Assembly: GCA_031550605.1 (NCBI GenBank)
Contig: JAVBOK010000030.1
Span: 5,118-69,117 of the forward strand
Length of the DNA stretch: 64,000 nt
DNA from: FLUQ01 sp031550605
GTDB taxonomy: Bacteria; Desulfobacterota; Desulfovibrionia; Desulfovibrionales; Desulfovibrionaceae
Direction of reading: 5' to 3'
Shown here: in pieces, positions 7,145 through 16,702 of the stretch
Layout of the letters: each line of letters begins with the position of its first letter
How positions within the stretch are numbered: the first letter of the stretch is position 1
Notes under the pieces: generated by a model
Seen by the model: the letters and a program-made list of their open reading frames with translations, nothing else
Database searches by the model: none
What the model was told of the DNA's origin: nothing
Made by a program: the position numbers and the translations under genes

Positions 7145-9664
7145 ATGCACCAACCGGTTGAGGATAGAAACACGGATAACGCAAAATTTTCCCGCGAGCT
7201 GACAGGGCTTTTTCTGCTTTTTCTGGGGCTGCTGCTGCTGCTCAGCCTTGGCACTTACGACCCCCGCGACCCCAGCCTGAACCATGTGGTGAGTTCGGCC
7301 GTTACCGTACGCAACAAGGCGGGGCTGTTCGGCGCGTACTGCAGCGGCTTTCTGGCCGACATGCTGGGGCTTGCGGCGTATCTTGTTCCCGCTCTGTTTC
7401 TGGCTGCCGGCGCCAGACGTGTCGTTGCGGCCGCGGAATGGCCCTGGTGGCGCTGGTGCGGCTTTGTTTTCCTCGGCTGCGGCCTGGCCGTCGCCGGCGA
7501 GGCCTGGAACGCGGCGCTTTTTTCCTTGCGGGGCGGAGGGCTTCTGGGCCACGCGCTGTATGGATTTTCCAACGGGTATTTCGGCAGGGTGGGCACCGCT
7601 CTGGTCTGGGGTTTTCTTTTCCTGCTGGCCGTGCAGATTCTGTTCGGTTTTTCCTGGTTTACCCTGGCTCAACGGGGTGTTGCCGGACTCTGGACCACCC
7701 TGATGCAAAAACACAATTCCGGATCTCCCCTGGCCCTGGACGACAAGGCGCGCGCGCGCGGGACGGATCCTTTCGCCCCGCAACCGGCCGTTCCCGAACA
7801 GAACCGGCAGGCCCTTCACCGCCCACGGCCCGATGCGGAACAGACGCCGTTCGCCGCGCTTTCCGCTGAAGCGCCGGTTCCCGCTTCGGCCATTCTGCCC
7901 GGAGCGACCGGCCTGGCCCTGCCGGGAACCGATCTGGATTTTTTGGCGCTGCCGGTGCTGGATGGCGTTGATCCCCCCTGGGTGCGCGATCTGGAAACAG
8001 GCAATATTCCCGAACAGGCCGTGCGGGACAGGAAAATTCCTGCCGCGTCGCCCGCGTCCGGCGTTGCTGCTCCGGTACCGCCCAGGCCCGTGGCGCAGGA
8101 CCCGCCGGTGACCGCGCCCCCGGCGCAGGCCGGGGATGCTCCGGCCGGCCAAACGCGGTCTGCCGTCGTCATCACGGAAGCGGCGAAAACGGTTCCCGCT
8201 TCGCAGGCGGACCTGAAACCCAAGGACCGGCGCATTCCTTTGCCGCCTCTGGACTTGCTGCACACCGTGGCCTCCGCCAAGGACAAGACCCCGCGCGAAG
8301 CTCTGGAAGCAAAAGGCAGAACTTTGATGACCTGCCTGTCGGATTTCGGCGTGGCCGGCGAATTGATGGGCATCGCGCCCGGTCCGGTGGTCACCATGTT
8401 CGAGGTGCGGCCGGCCGCCGGGGTGCGGGTGGCGCGCATCGAAAATCTCAGCGACGATCTGGCCCTGGCCCTCAAGGCCATCGCCGTGCGCATCCAGGCC
8501 CCCATACCCGGCACGGATACCGTGGGAATTGAAATTCCCAACGATATCCGTGAAATGGTCTGCCTGAAAGAGCTGTTCAGTTCCGCGGCCTTTGCCCGTT
8601 CGGAATCCCTGCTCAGCATGGCCCTGGGCAAGGACATTCAGGGCGCGCCGGCCATGGCGGATCTGGCCCGAATGCCCCATCTGCTGGTTGCCGGGGCCAC
8701 CGGCGCGGGCAAAAGCGTATGTCTGAACTCCATCATCCTGTCCTTTTTATACAAAGCCCGGCCTGAAGAGGTGAAGCTGCTGCTGGTGGACCCCAAACGC
8801 GTGGAAATGGCGGTCTATGCCGACCTGCCGCATCTGGTGCATCCGGTGGTCACGGAAATGGATCTGGCCAAAAACGCGCTCAACTGGGCGGTTTCCGAGA
8901 TGAGCCGCCGCTATACGGACCTGGCCCGTCTGGGGGTTCGCAACATCGCGGCATACAATGAAAAACTGGCCGGATTGGACAGGGCAAAACATCCGGATCT
9001 GGCTGATCTGGAATTCATGCCCTATCTGGTCGTCATCATCGACGAACTGGCCGACCTGATGATGACCGCCGCCAAAGAGGTGGAAGGGTACATCATGCGT
9101 CTGGCCCAACTGGCCCGGGCCGCGGGAATCCATATGATTCTCGCCACCCAGCGGCCCAGTGTGGATGTGGTGACCGGCCTGATCAAGGCCAACTTTCCCT
9201 GCCGCATATCCTTTCAGGTGACTTCCAAACATGATTCACGCACCATTTTGGACGCTGTCGGCGCGGAACATCTGCTGGGCAAGGGGGACATGCTGTACAA
9301 ACCGGCCGGCGGCAGGTTCCAGCGTCTGCACGGGGCCTTTGTCAGCGATGACGACGTGGCCGCCGTGACGGGATACTGGCGGGAACGGCAGGCCCCTTCG
9401 TACCAGATCGACTTTTCCGAATGGGGGGCCGAGGCCGCTGCCGCCGGCAACGGTTTTTCCGGCGGGGGCGGCGACGACGTGGCGGGCGACCCCATCTACG
9501 CCGACGCCGTGGCCTTTGTGCGCGAACAGGGCAAAGCCTCCATATCGCTTATCCAGCGGCGTTTCCGCATCGGTTTCAACCGGGCGGCCCGCTTTATCGA
9601 GCAGATGGAGCAGGACGGCATCATCGGCCCGCCCGACGGCAGCAAACCCAGGATGGTGCGATAG
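7145..9664 (+). CDS. ftsK: DNA translocase FtsK/SpoIIIE
   Basis: FtsK pumps DNA at the division septum and coordinates chromosome dimer resolution with cell division. The 839-residue protein has an N-terminal domain with about four membrane helices (residues 20-175), an Ala/Pro-rich linker (about 190-385), and the RecA-like motor with Walker A GATGAGKS near residue 516 and Walker B VVIIDELADLM near 628, then the C-terminal gamma winged helix (RRFRIGFNRAARFIEQME). The frame is open 63 codons upstream, but that stretch contains the ato terminator, so ATG 7145 is preferred although its ribosome site is weak. The XerD-type recombinase at 49952 would be its natural partner. Confidence 0.93.
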   Translation: MHQPVEDRNTDNAKFSRELTGLFLLFLGLLLLLSLGTYDPRDPSLNHVVSSAVTVRNKAGLFGAYCSGFLADMLGLAAYLVPALFLAAGARRVVAAAEWPWWRWCGFVFLGCGLAVAGEAWNAALFSLRGGGLLGHALYGFSNGYFGRVGTALVWGFLFLLAVQILFGFSWFTLAQRGVAGLWTTLMQKHNSGSPLALDDKARARGTDPFAPQPAVPEQNRQALHRPRPDAEQTPFAALSAEAPVPASAILPGATGLALPGTDLDFLALPVLDGVDPPWVRDLETGNIPEQAVRDRKIPAASPASGVAAPVPPRPVAQDPPVTAPPAQAGDAPAGQTRSAVVITEAAKTVPASQADLKPKDRRIPLPPLDLLHTVASAKDKTPREALEAKGRTLMTCLSDFGVAGELMGIAPGPVVTMFEVRPAAGVRVARIENLSDDLALALKAIAVRIQAPIPGTDTVGIEIPNDIREMVCLKELFSSAAFARSESLLSMALGKDIQGAPAMADLARMPHLLVAGATGAGKSVCLNSIILSFLYKARPEEVKLLLVDPKRVEMAVYADLPHLVHPVVTEMDLAKNALNWAVSEMSRRYTDLARLGVRNIAAYNEKLAGLDRAKHPDLADLEFMPYLVVIIDELADLMMTAAKEVEGYIMRLAQLARAAGIHMILATQRPSVDVVTGLIKANFPCRISFQVTSKHDSRTILDAVGAEHLLGKGDMLYKPAGGRFQRLHGAFVSDDDVAAVTGYWRERQAPSYQIDFSEWGAEAAAAGNGFSGGGGDDVAGDPIYADAVAFVREQGKASISLIQRRFRIGFNRAARFIEQMEQDGIIGPPDGSKPRMVR

Positions 9665-9743
9665 CCCATCGGGCAAGGCGCCCCTGCCAGGGGCGTTGCA
9701 CCGCGGGCCTTGCAACCCCTTGCCCCAACGAACAGGAGTCCAT

Positions 9744-10418
9744 ATGCGCCGCATTGTTCAAATAGCGATGTTCCTGGCCGTGACGCAGCTTTTCTGTATC
9801 CCGGCCTTGGGGGCCGACCCCCTCGTCGACGCCGTGCAGAAACGGTATGATGCGTTGAAAAGCATGGAGGCGACCTTCACCCAGACCCTTGTTCACAAGG
9901 AAAGCGGGAATCGGGAAGAGCGGACCGGCGTGCTGTTTTTCGCCAAACCCCTGCTGGTGCGCTGGGAAACCACGACCCCGGTTCCGGAATTGCTCATCGT
10001 GACGCCGCAGGTGATCTGGAACGTGTTCCCCGACGAGGACATGGCCTACAAATACCCTCCGAACCTGGCCGACGATTCGCGCAGCATCGTGCGCGTGATC
10101 ACGGGGCAGACCAGACTGACCCAGGATTTCACCATAGAACGCGAAGGCGTGGAAAAGGGGTTGGTTAAACTGCGCCTGTACCCCAAGGAACCGACCCAGG
10201 CCCTGACGGAAGCCACCATCTGGGTGGAGCAGGCCACCGGCTTGATCAAGCGGGTTCTGCTCCTTGATTTTTACAGCAACCAGAACGACATCACGTTTAC
10301 CAGCCAGAAGCTGGACTCCAAACTGGCTTCCGACATTTTCGTCTTTGCGCCGCCCGCCAAAATGAAAGTGGAGGACCGGACAAACAGCGGAGTGGTGAAA
10401 AAGCCGCTGCTGCGCTGA
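9744..10418 (+). CDS. lolA: Outer-membrane lipoprotein carrier protein LolA
   Basis: LolA is the periplasmic chaperone that carries lipoproteins from the LolCDE transporter to the outer membrane. The 224-residue product opens with a Sec signal peptide (hydrophobic residues 5-21, cleavage near ALGA) and continues with the LolA fold: YDALKSMEATFTQT, GVLFFAKPLLVRWE, and a C-terminal TSQKLDSKLASDIFVFAPP segment. ATG 9744 follows CAGGAG at 9733-9738; the longer reading from 9516 lies inside ftsK and is rejected. It is 79 bases after ftsK in the same direction, the ftsK-lolA order seen in many proteobacteria. No LolB is nearby. Confidence 0.9.
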   Translation: MRRIVQIAMFLAVTQLFCIPALGADPLVDAVQKRYDALKSMEATFTQTLVHKESGNREERTGVLFFAKPLLVRWETTTPVPELLIVTPQVIWNVFPDEDMAYKYPPNLADDSRSIVRVITGQTRLTQDFTIEREGVEKGLVKLRLYPKEPTQALTEATIWVEQATGLIKRVLLLDFYSNQNDITFTSQKLDSKLASDIFVFAPPAKMKVEDRTNSGVVKKPLLR

Positions 10419-10440
10419 GCATCAGGCTTGTTTTCTCATG

Positions 10441-10482
10441 AAATGTCTGTGGACGCGGAACAACGTGTCCACAGACATTTTT
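10441..10482. terminator. Bidirectional terminator between lolA and the pseudouridine synthase
   Basis: A perfect 14-base stem, AAATGTCTGTGGAC (10441-10454) with GTCCACAGACATTT (10467-10480) and a 12-base loop, ends in a T run; the A-rich 5' side gives a T run on the other strand too. It separates the convergent genes. Confidence 0.85.
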
Positions 10483-10625
10483 GCAAGAAATCCAGTCTGT
10501 TTACCGCGCGGTGCGAATCCGCACCCGAAAGCCGCGTCCGGCACTCCGGCGTGCATGCCGGACCAGAACAGATGGCGCGCGGATGCAAACCGCCGGAACG
10601 GACGGCGCCGGAGTTCGGATATTGG

Positions 10626-11372
10626 TCATAAATCCACGGCGCCGCGCAGGGCGGCTATTTCATTCGCCGTCAGTTCGCGGGCCTTCCCTCTGGGCAGGTC
10701 CCCCAGATCCAGAGGGCCGGAACGGACCCTGCGCAGACTCAGGATGGTCAAGCCCAGATCGCGGCACATGCGGCGTATCTGGCGGTTGATCCCCTGATGG
10801 AGGGTGATCTCCATGACCGGGTCAAAGCCCGGCAGTATCCGGAGCTGAACAGGGGCCAGTTTTTCCCCTTCGGCCAGGGTCATCCCGCGACGCATGGTTT
10901 CCAGAGCGGCCGGGGATGGGCGCTCCTTCACCCGGACATGATAGACTTTGGGCAGATGATAGCGGGGATGGGTCAGCCGCAGGGTCATTTCTCCGTCGTC
11001 GGTCAGCAGCAGCAGCCCTTCGGAAAAATAATCCAGACGCCCTACGGGAAAAAGGCGTTTTCCCCGAAAGCGGACAGGCACGAAATCCAGCACGGTGGGT
11101 CTGCCCTGGGGATCTTTGACTGTGGACACCACCTGTACGGGTTTGTGCAGCATCAGGTACGTATATTCCCCGCCGGCGGGCAGGGTGATCTCCCTGCCGT
11201 CCACGCCGACGCGGTCCGCGGCGGGATTGATGCGCGCGCCCGGTTCCGTGACCGGTTCATTGTTGATCGTCACGCGACCCTGCCGCACCAGTTCGTCGGC
11301 ACCCCGGCGGGACGCGATGCCCGCCAGGGCCAAGGCCTTGTTCAACCGTAACCCTGCCGCGGAACAGGCCAT
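10626..11372 (-). CDS. 23S/16S rRNA pseudouridine synthase, RsuA/RluB family
   Basis: An S4 RNA-binding domain (RLNKALALAGIASRRGADELVRQGRVTINN, about residues 8-70) is followed by the RsuA/RluB catalytic domain with the nucleophilic Asp in GRLDYFSEGLLLLT and the late motif NRQIRRMCRDLGL. It isomerises a uridine in rRNA; RluB, RluE or RsuA cannot be separated with certainty, though the fold length suits RluB. The frame extends 41 codons upstream to 11495 with an Arg/Ala/Pro-rich tail, but the ATG at 11372 has a strong GGGGGGAGG site about six bases before it, so the 248-residue form is chosen. Confidence 0.85.
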   Translation of the reverse strand: MACSAAGLRLNKALALAGIASRRGADELVRQGRVTINNEPVTEPGARINPAADRVGVDGREITLPAGGEYTYLMLHKPVQVVSTVKDPQGRPTVLDFVPVRFRGKRLFPVGRLDYFSEGLLLLTDDGEMTLRLTHPRYHLPKVYHVRVKERPSPAALETMRRGMTLAEGEKLAPVQLRILPGFDPVMEITLHQGINRQIRRMCRDLGLTILSLRRVRSGPLDLGDLPRGKARELTANEIAALRGAVDL

Positions 11373-11545
11373 GGCCGCCTCCCCCCTTTCAGGCCGGGCG
11401 GCGGCCGGGGGGCGGGCATCCGGGACGGAGGCCGTCCGGCTTTTTGCTGCCCTGCGGGCAGCAGGGCGGGGAGGGGAGAGGCGCGTTGTTTTCATCAGAC
11501 TGTCCGCTGGCGGTTTCGCGTGTTTTCTGGCATAGTCCTGCCCTT

Positions 11546-13354
11546 ATGTCTACTTCCTTCGTGCAACCCGTCCCGGAACGCCACCTCGGCAGCATGGCCC
11601 TGTTCAAACGCTGCCTGGGATACTTCTCCCCATACTGGCTGCGCATCAGCCTTGCTTCCCTCGCCATGATGATCGTGGCCGGCAGCCAGCCGGCCGTGGC
11701 CTATCTGGTCAAACCCACGATGGATAAAATATTCATCGAAAAGAACAGCTCTTTCCTGCTGGTGATCCCCCTGGCCTTCCTGCTGCTGGAATTCACGAAG
11801 GCGGGTTTTCGGGTGGTGCAGAACTACATCATGCAGTCCTGCGGCCTGAAGGTTCTGGAACGGCTGCGCGAAGAGATGTACCGCAAGATCATCTGCCTGC
11901 CCATGAAGTTTTATGAAGAAGCGCAGGTCGGCATGCTGATGAGCCGGGTGATCAACGACGTGGTGTTGATCCGGGCCAGCCTGCCCGCCCTGATCATGCT
12001 GGTCCGCCAGGTATTCACGGTCATTTTTCTGGTGGGCGTCGCTTTTTACCAGAATGCGTACCTGGCTTTCTGGGCGGTGGTCGTTCTGCCCGCCGCGCTG
12101 TTCCCCTTCGTGTATTTCGGCCGGCGCATGCGCAAACTCAGCCGCAAGGGCCAGGCCAAACTGGCGGATATCTCCGTGCTGCTGCAGGAAATATTCAGCG
12201 GCATCCGGGTGGTCAAAGCCTTTTCCACGGAATATGTCGAAGGCGCGCGCTTTGACAAGGAAAACCGCCGGCTGCTTTCTTTTTCGCTGAAGCAGACCAT
12301 GTCCAGCGAACTGTCCTCGTCGGTCATGGAATTCACGGGAGCCTGCGCCGCGGCCCTGGTCATCTGGTTCGGCGGCATGGAGGTCATCGAAGGCCGGTCC
12401 ACGCCGGGCACCTTTTTTTCCTTTCTGACCTCCATCATCATGCTCTATGACCCGATCAAGAAGATGTCCAACTCCAACAACGAAATTCAAAAGGCCCTGG
12501 CCGGCGCGGAACGGGTGTTCGCCATTCTGGATTCGCCGGAGATTCAGGTGGAGCGCGGCGGGAATGCGGTATTTGAGCCGCCGTTCGAGGAACTTGTCTT
12601 TGACCGGGTTTCGTTCGCGTACCAGGACGGCACTCCGGCCCTGAACGACATCAGCCTGCGCGTGAAGCGAGGCGAGCGCATTGCCTTGGTGGGTCCTTCC
12701 GGCGGAGGCAAGACAACTTTTGTGAATATGATCCCCCGGTTTTACGAACCACAGTCCGGCCTGATAACCCTGAACGGCAGGCCGCTGGCCGAGTATACCC
12801 TGAAAAGCCTGCGCGGCGCTGTGGCTGTGGTTTCGCAGGACAGTTTTCTGTTCAATCTGTCGGTTCGCGACAACATACTGTACGGCCAGACGGGAGCTTC
12901 CGAGGACACCATGCTGCACGCGGCGCGCGCCGCCTATGCCGACAATTTTGTCAGGGAGTTGCCCGAAGGCTATGACACGCTGGTGGGCGAACGCGGCACA
13001 AAGCTGTCCGGCGGGCAGAAGCAGCGCCTGACCATCGCGCGGGCCATTGCCAAGGATGCGCCGCTGCTTATTCTGGATGAGGCGACGTCCGCCCTGGATT
13101 CCGAATCCGAAGGAATCGTGCAGAAGGCTTTGGAAAACTTGATGGAAAATCGCACCAGCATTGTGATCGCCCACAGACTTTCCACGGTGCTGCATGCGGA
13201 TCGCATCCTGGTGGTGGAAAAAGGCAGGATTGTCGGCCAGGGCCGGCACGAGGAACTGCTGGCCACCTGCCCCCTGTATGCGAAACTCTATGACATGCAG
13301 TTCGGACATGGCCAGAACGGTGTTGCTGGCGATGCCGCGGAAGAAAAAACATGA
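11546..13354 (+). CDS. msbA: Lipid A export ATP-binding/permease protein MsbA
   Basis: MsbA is a homodimeric half-ABC transporter that flips lipid A-core across the inner membrane. The roughly 602-residue protein has a six-helix transmembrane domain (about 30-310) and a nucleotide-binding domain with Walker A GPSGGGKT near 382, signature LSGGQKQR near 488 and Walker B LLILDEATSALD near 507. ATG 11546 was chosen, though it lacks a clear ribosome site; ATG 11594 is an alternative. It overlaps the next gene by four bases (ATGA) and heads a lipid A cluster with two acyltransferases, which supports MsbA over a generic ABC exporter. Confidence 0.9.
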   Translation: MSTSFVQPVPERHLGSMALFKRCLGYFSPYWLRISLASLAMMIVAGSQPAVAYLVKPTMDKIFIEKNSSFLLVIPLAFLLLEFTKAGFRVVQNYIMQSCGLKVLERLREEMYRKIICLPMKFYEEAQVGMLMSRVINDVVLIRASLPALIMLVRQVFTVIFLVGVAFYQNAYLAFWAVVVLPAALFPFVYFGRRMRKLSRKGQAKLADISVLLQEIFSGIRVVKAFSTEYVEGARFDKENRRLLSFSLKQTMSSELSSSVMEFTGACAAALVIWFGGMEVIEGRSTPGTFFSFLTSIIMLYDPIKKMSNSNNEIQKALAGAERVFAILDSPEIQVERGGNAVFEPPFEELVFDRVSFAYQDGTPALNDISLRVKRGERIALVGPSGGGKTTFVNMIPRFYEPQSGLITLNGRPLAEYTLKSLRGAVAVVSQDSFLFNLSVRDNILYGQTGASEDTMLHAARAAYADNFVRELPEGYDTLVGERGTKLSGGQKQRLTIARAIAKDAPLLILDEATSALDSESEGIVQKALENLMENRTSIVIAHRLSTVLHADRILVVEKGRIVGQGRHEELLATCPLYAKLYDMQFGHGQNGVAGDAAEEKT

Positions 13355-13992
13355 GCATTTCCCCGGTTATCGTCGGCCCTTTTATCGGTTCCGTATATTC
13401 ATTGTGGTGCCGGACCCTGCGCTATACCGAGGTCAACCGTGAAGCCTGCGTTCCGCTGGTGCGCGAACAGATCCCCCTGGTTTTCGCCCTGTGGCACGAC
13501 GAATTGTTCGCCGTGCCGTACAAGCGTGACGGATGGCCCATATTCACCATTGTCAGCCGCAGCCGGGACGGGGAATTCCTGGCCAGGGTCCTGGCCAGCC
13601 AGGGATTGGGCACGGTCAGGGGGTCCAGTTCGCGCGGCGGGCTGGCGGCCCTGCTGCGGGCGGCGAAGCTGATGCAGGAAGAGCGCCGGCATGCCTGCAT
13701 CACCGTGGACGGCCCACGCGGCCCGCGCCATGTGGTCAAGGACGGCGCGATTTTTCTGGCCCATCGGGTTTCCTCCTACATCGTGCCTGTACGGGTGTAC
13801 TATTCCAAAGCCAAAGTGTTCCGGTCCTGGGACCGGTTTCAGCTGCCCTGGCCGTTCAGCCGGGTCCACATGCAGTACGGCGATCCGTACCGGGTGGCGG
13901 AAGGGGAATTGACCCCGGAAGTCCTGAAAAAAGAGCGGCGCGCCCTTGAAGAAAAATTCGCGGCGCTGACCCCGCCGCGCGAGTACCGATGA
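13351..13992 (+). CDS. DUF374 lysophospholipid acyltransferase-family protein
   Basis: The 213-residue protein resembles the DUF374 branch of the PlsC-like acyltransferases: LWHDELF (His49-Asp50) for the catalytic HD pair, GTVRGSSSRGG, and TVDGPRGPRHVVKDGAIFLA. It is translationally coupled to msbA (ATGA overlap) and overlaps the downstream lpxL-type gene by four bases, so the three are one operon. DUF374 proteins in such clusters are linked to acyl or Kdo-lipid A modification, but the exact substrate is unknown. There is no signal peptide; a hydrophobic N-terminus suggests membrane association. Confidence 0.8.
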   Translation: MSISPVIVGPFIGSVYSLWCRTLRYTEVNREACVPLVREQIPLVFALWHDELFAVPYKRDGWPIFTIVSRSRDGEFLARVLASQGLGTVRGSSSRGGLAALLRAAKLMQEERRHACITVDGPRGPRHVVKDGAIFLAHRVSSYIVPVRVYYSKAKVFRSWDRFQLPWPFSRVHMQYGDPYRVAEGELTPEVLKKERRALEEKFAALTPPREYR

Positions 13993-14879
13993 AACGGCTT
14001 TTTTATCTGGCGATCATTCGTTTTTTGCGCTGCTTGAGCTTTCGCGGCATCCGTCGTATGGGGAATCTGCTGGGCTGGGTCCTGTGGACCTTCATGCGCC
14101 GCCGCCGCCAAGAGACAGCAGAACGCATCATGGCCCGCCTGGACGTGCCGGAAGAGCGGGCGTGGCAGTTGGCCAGGGACAGCTTCAACAATACCGCCAC
14201 GTCGTTCATGGAAATTTTTCTGAACGACCGTTTCGGGCTTGAGCATGTGCGTCTGCAGCATACGGACCAATGGAATCTGTTCCAGACCATGACCGCCCAC
14301 AAACGGCCTGTGGTTTTCGTCACCGGCCACTTCGGCGCCTGGGAGATTCTGGGGTCTCTGGTGGGGCAGGCCGTCGGCCGCCGGGTTGTGACCGTGGCCC
14401 GAAAGCAGAAGGACCCTGTCATGTCGGAAATCATCCGCGACCTCAGAGCGGAAGGGCATCTGCTCAGCGTTGACCACCGCGAATCGGTCGGAGCCCTGCT
14501 CTCCTGCCTGCGCGGCAACGGCATCGCCTGTTTTCTGGTGGATCATAACAGCAGCCGCAGGGAATCGTCATTCCTGCCCTTTCTGGGTGAAACAGCTGCC
14601 GTGAACATAGGGCCGGCCCTTTTGGCCATGAGGGCAAAAGCGGTAGTATACCCGACGTTTTTGCAGCGGGAAGGACGGGAAAGCTATTCCCTGCGCATGG
14701 AAGAACCGCTGGATACGCTGACCCTGCGGGGATCGCTGTCCGACCGCCTGCAGCATATCGTGCGATACTACACCAGGGCGGTGGAAGCGCGAGTGCTGGA
14801 CGCACCGGAACAGTGGATGTGGATGCACAGACGCTGGAAAACACGGCCGCTTTACGAACAGAAAATGCCGCAATCCTGA
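13989..14879 (+). CDS. lpxL: Lipid A biosynthesis lauroyl/myristoyl acyltransferase (first copy)
   Basis: LpxL/LpxM-type enzymes transfer a secondary acyl chain from acyl-ACP to Kdo2-lipid IVA at the inner membrane. The 296-residue product has an N-terminal hydrophobic anchor, the HX4E catalytic motif HFGAWE (His114, Glu119), the VDHN segment and the family C-terminus APEQWMWMHRRWK. It overlaps the DUF374 gene by four bases and lies in the msbA operon. A close paralogue follows at 15270; the two match in length and in the position of the catalytic motif, so this is a tandem duplication that probably split into first and second acylation steps. Confidence 0.9.
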   Translation: MKRLFYLAIIRFLRCLSFRGIRRMGNLLGWVLWTFMRRRRQETAERIMARLDVPEERAWQLARDSFNNTATSFMEIFLNDRFGLEHVRLQHTDQWNLFQTMTAHKRPVVFVTGHFGAWEILGSLVGQAVGRRVVTVARKQKDPVMSEIIRDLRAEGHLLSVDHRESVGALLSCLRGNGIACFLVDHNSSRRESSFLPFLGETAAVNIGPALLAMRAKAVVYPTFLQREGRESYSLRMEEPLDTLTLRGSLSDRLQHIVRYYTRAVEARVLDAPEQWMWMHRRWKTRPLYEQKMPQS

Positions 14880-15269
14880 CCGGAGACTCTGGAATATGCG
14901 CATGGCGGGAGTGAATTCCCTTTGAGATTTTTCATGCGCCAGTTTTGAAAAAATGCGGCACGCTCTTTTTCTGAATACGGACAGGCCGAGCCGGCATGAA
15001 GGCACGTTGCGCTGTCGCTTGGAGGCGGTTGCTGCGTTGCGTTGCGTATCCGCGGGGATTGTCAGAAGAAATGTTCTGCTTCTGACAGGCAGGGACAATT
15101 CCGAGAAGCGGGCGGCTTTACCCGGTGCGGCACGAATTGCGCGAAGGCCGTGCTGTGCGGGAATGCAAGGCCGGATTCCTTCCGGCTTCAGGATTTCCGT
15201 GCATGCCGGACGGGAACCACGGTTGTCCTCAGAAGCACTCGCGTCGCTGTCTCTGGTGTGGGAGCTATG
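14880..15269. other. 390-base gap between the two lpxL paralogues, with an inverted repeat
   Basis: No convincing gene or strong promoter is seen here. A perfect 9-base inverted repeat TGTCAGAAG/CTTCTGACA sits at 15060-15068 and 15079-15087 with a 10-base loop and no T run. It may be an operator or an mRNA hairpin. The rest looks like ordinary GC-rich spacer. Confidence 0.4.
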
Positions 15270-16148
15270 ATGAAACGGTATTTTTATCTGGTTATGGTCC
15301 GCTTTCTGCGCCGCCTGGATTTTAAAGGCATACGCCGCGTGGCGGACCTGCTGGGATTTCTCATGTGGGCCCTCCTGATCCGCCGCCGCCGCGAGACCGC
15401 GGGCCGCATCATGGAGCGTCTGAATCTGCCGGAAGATCAGGCGCGTGGTCTGGCCGAAGCCAGTTTTTACAATATCGCCCTGTCTTTCATGGAAATTTTC
15501 CTCAACGACCGCTTTGGTCCCGAATACGTCCGCGTGAGTGACGACAGCCAATGGAGGCTGTTCCATTCCATGGTCAACAGCGAACGGCCCATGGTGTTCA
15601 TTTCCGGCCATTTCGGGGCTTGGGAGCTTTTGGGCTCGCTGGTGGGGCGCGCCGCGGGCAGACCCATGATGACGGTGGCCAGGAAACAGAAAGACCATGT
15701 CATGTCCGAAATTATCCGCAACCTGCGGGCAGAAGGAAATCTGGTCAGCGTGGATCATCGAGCCTCTGCCGGAGCATTGCTGTCCTGCCTGCGCGACAAC
15801 GGGATCGCCTGCTTTCTGGTGGACCACAACAGCAAACGCAGTGAATCCGTGTTCCTGCCCTTTCTCGGCCGGATGGCGGCCGTGAACATGGGCCCCGCGA
15901 TGCTGGCTCTGCGCGCAAAAGCCTTGGTTTTCCCGATTTTTTTGAAACGGGAAGGGATGCGGGAATATTCACTGCATATGGAAAATCCTTTGGATACCGC
16001 AACACTGGAAGGCCCGCTGTCCGGGCGCGTGCGCCAGGTTGCCGAATTTTACACCCGTGCGGTGGAAAAACGGATACTGGACGCACCGGAACAATGGCTG
16101 TGGATGCACAGGCGCTGGAAAACCAGGCCGCCGGAAGAAGGAAATTGA
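15270..16148 (+). CDS. Lipid A biosynthesis acyltransferase (second copy)
   Basis: The 292-residue paralogue of the gene at 13989 shares its start (MKRYFYLVMVRFLRRLDFKG), the HX4E motif HFGAWE at residues 114-119, LVDHN and the C-terminus APEQWLWMHRRWK. The start at 15270 is set by alignment with the first copy and by GGAG at 15261-15264; an ATG three bases earlier is also possible, while the longer upstream reading is unsupported. Which secondary acyl position each copy fills cannot be told. It is followed at 16202 by minus-strand genes. Confidence 0.9.
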   Translation: MKRYFYLVMVRFLRRLDFKGIRRVADLLGFLMWALLIRRRRETAGRIMERLNLPEDQARGLAEASFYNIALSFMEIFLNDRFGPEYVRVSDDSQWRLFHSMVNSERPMVFISGHFGAWELLGSLVGRAAGRPMMTVARKQKDHVMSEIIRNLRAEGNLVSVDHRASAGALLSCLRDNGIACFLVDHNSKRSESVFLPFLGRMAAVNMGPAMLALRAKALVFPIFLKREGMREYSLHMENPLDTATLEGPLSGRVRQVAEFYTRAVEKRILDAPEQWLWMHRRWKTRPPEEGN

Positions 16149-16201
16149 CTCGGACGGAACGGAAGCGCCGCCGCGGAAGCGCCCGCAGACGCGGAACCGG
16201 T

Positions 16202-16609
16202 TCAGGAGCGCGGCGCGGCCGTTTCTTCGTCCGTCCGCCAGGGCGCCAGTTCATAGCGCCGGATGTGCTGCAGGGGAAAAAAGCTGACCGCGCCGTCCGG
16301 AGCCTGTACTTTCAGGGTATTGTGGGCGGTGGCGGAAACGGCGGCGCAGGGCATGGTCATGCTGCCCCCGGCGGAAAAAAAGATGGTCAGCGCCTGCGGG
16401 CCGCCGCGCGTTGCGAAGTAGGCAGCCTTTTTTTCCGCCGTCTGGATGGCCTTGATCATGGAAAGATGCCAGGCCACACGCAGCCGTTTCCGGTTTTCCG
16501 GAGTGTCGTGCGCGGGGCACAGGGCCATTTTCTGGCTGTCCGGGGCGGGAATGTACCCGGTGATCCAGCCTGTTCCCGCGTCGACGCCGCAGATGTGGCA
16601 GGGGATCAT
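16202..16609 (-). CDS. Conserved hypothetical protein with zinc-finger-like N-terminus
   Basis: The 135-residue protein is not one I can name. Its N-terminus holds C-x2-C (Cys4, Cys7) and C-x2-H (Cys31, His34), a likely zinc site, followed by an alpha/beta region and a charged C-terminus. The start at 16609 is preferred over the ATGs at 16615 and 16636 because AAGGA lies seven bases before it. It is the last of three minus-strand genes after purQ and the nitroreductase-like gene; whether they are co-transcribed is unclear. Confidence 0.6.
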   Translation of the reverse strand: MIPCHICGVDAGTGWITGYIPAPDSQKMALCPAHDTPENRKRLRVAWHLSMIKAIQTAEKKAAYFATRGGPQALTIFFSAGGSMTMPCAAVSATAHNTLKVQAPDGAVSFFPLQHIRRYELAPWRTDEETAAPRS

Positions 16610-16702
16610 ACGCATGTCCTTGAGGTTCCGCCCCAACCCAAACCCTCAAACCGGCCCGGATCCCCTTGGTGCCGCGCAGGGACGGGGCGGTGGTCCTCCG
16701 TC

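Noticed and set aside
6596..8680. Long open minus-strand frame across atoA and ftsK
   Set aside because: It crosses a terminator and two well-identified genes and its translation has no domain signature.
10484..10625. A 14-base sequence CGTGCATGCCGGAC shared with the gap near 15200
   Set aside because: The match is short and the flanks do not align, so chance in GC-rich spacer is likely.
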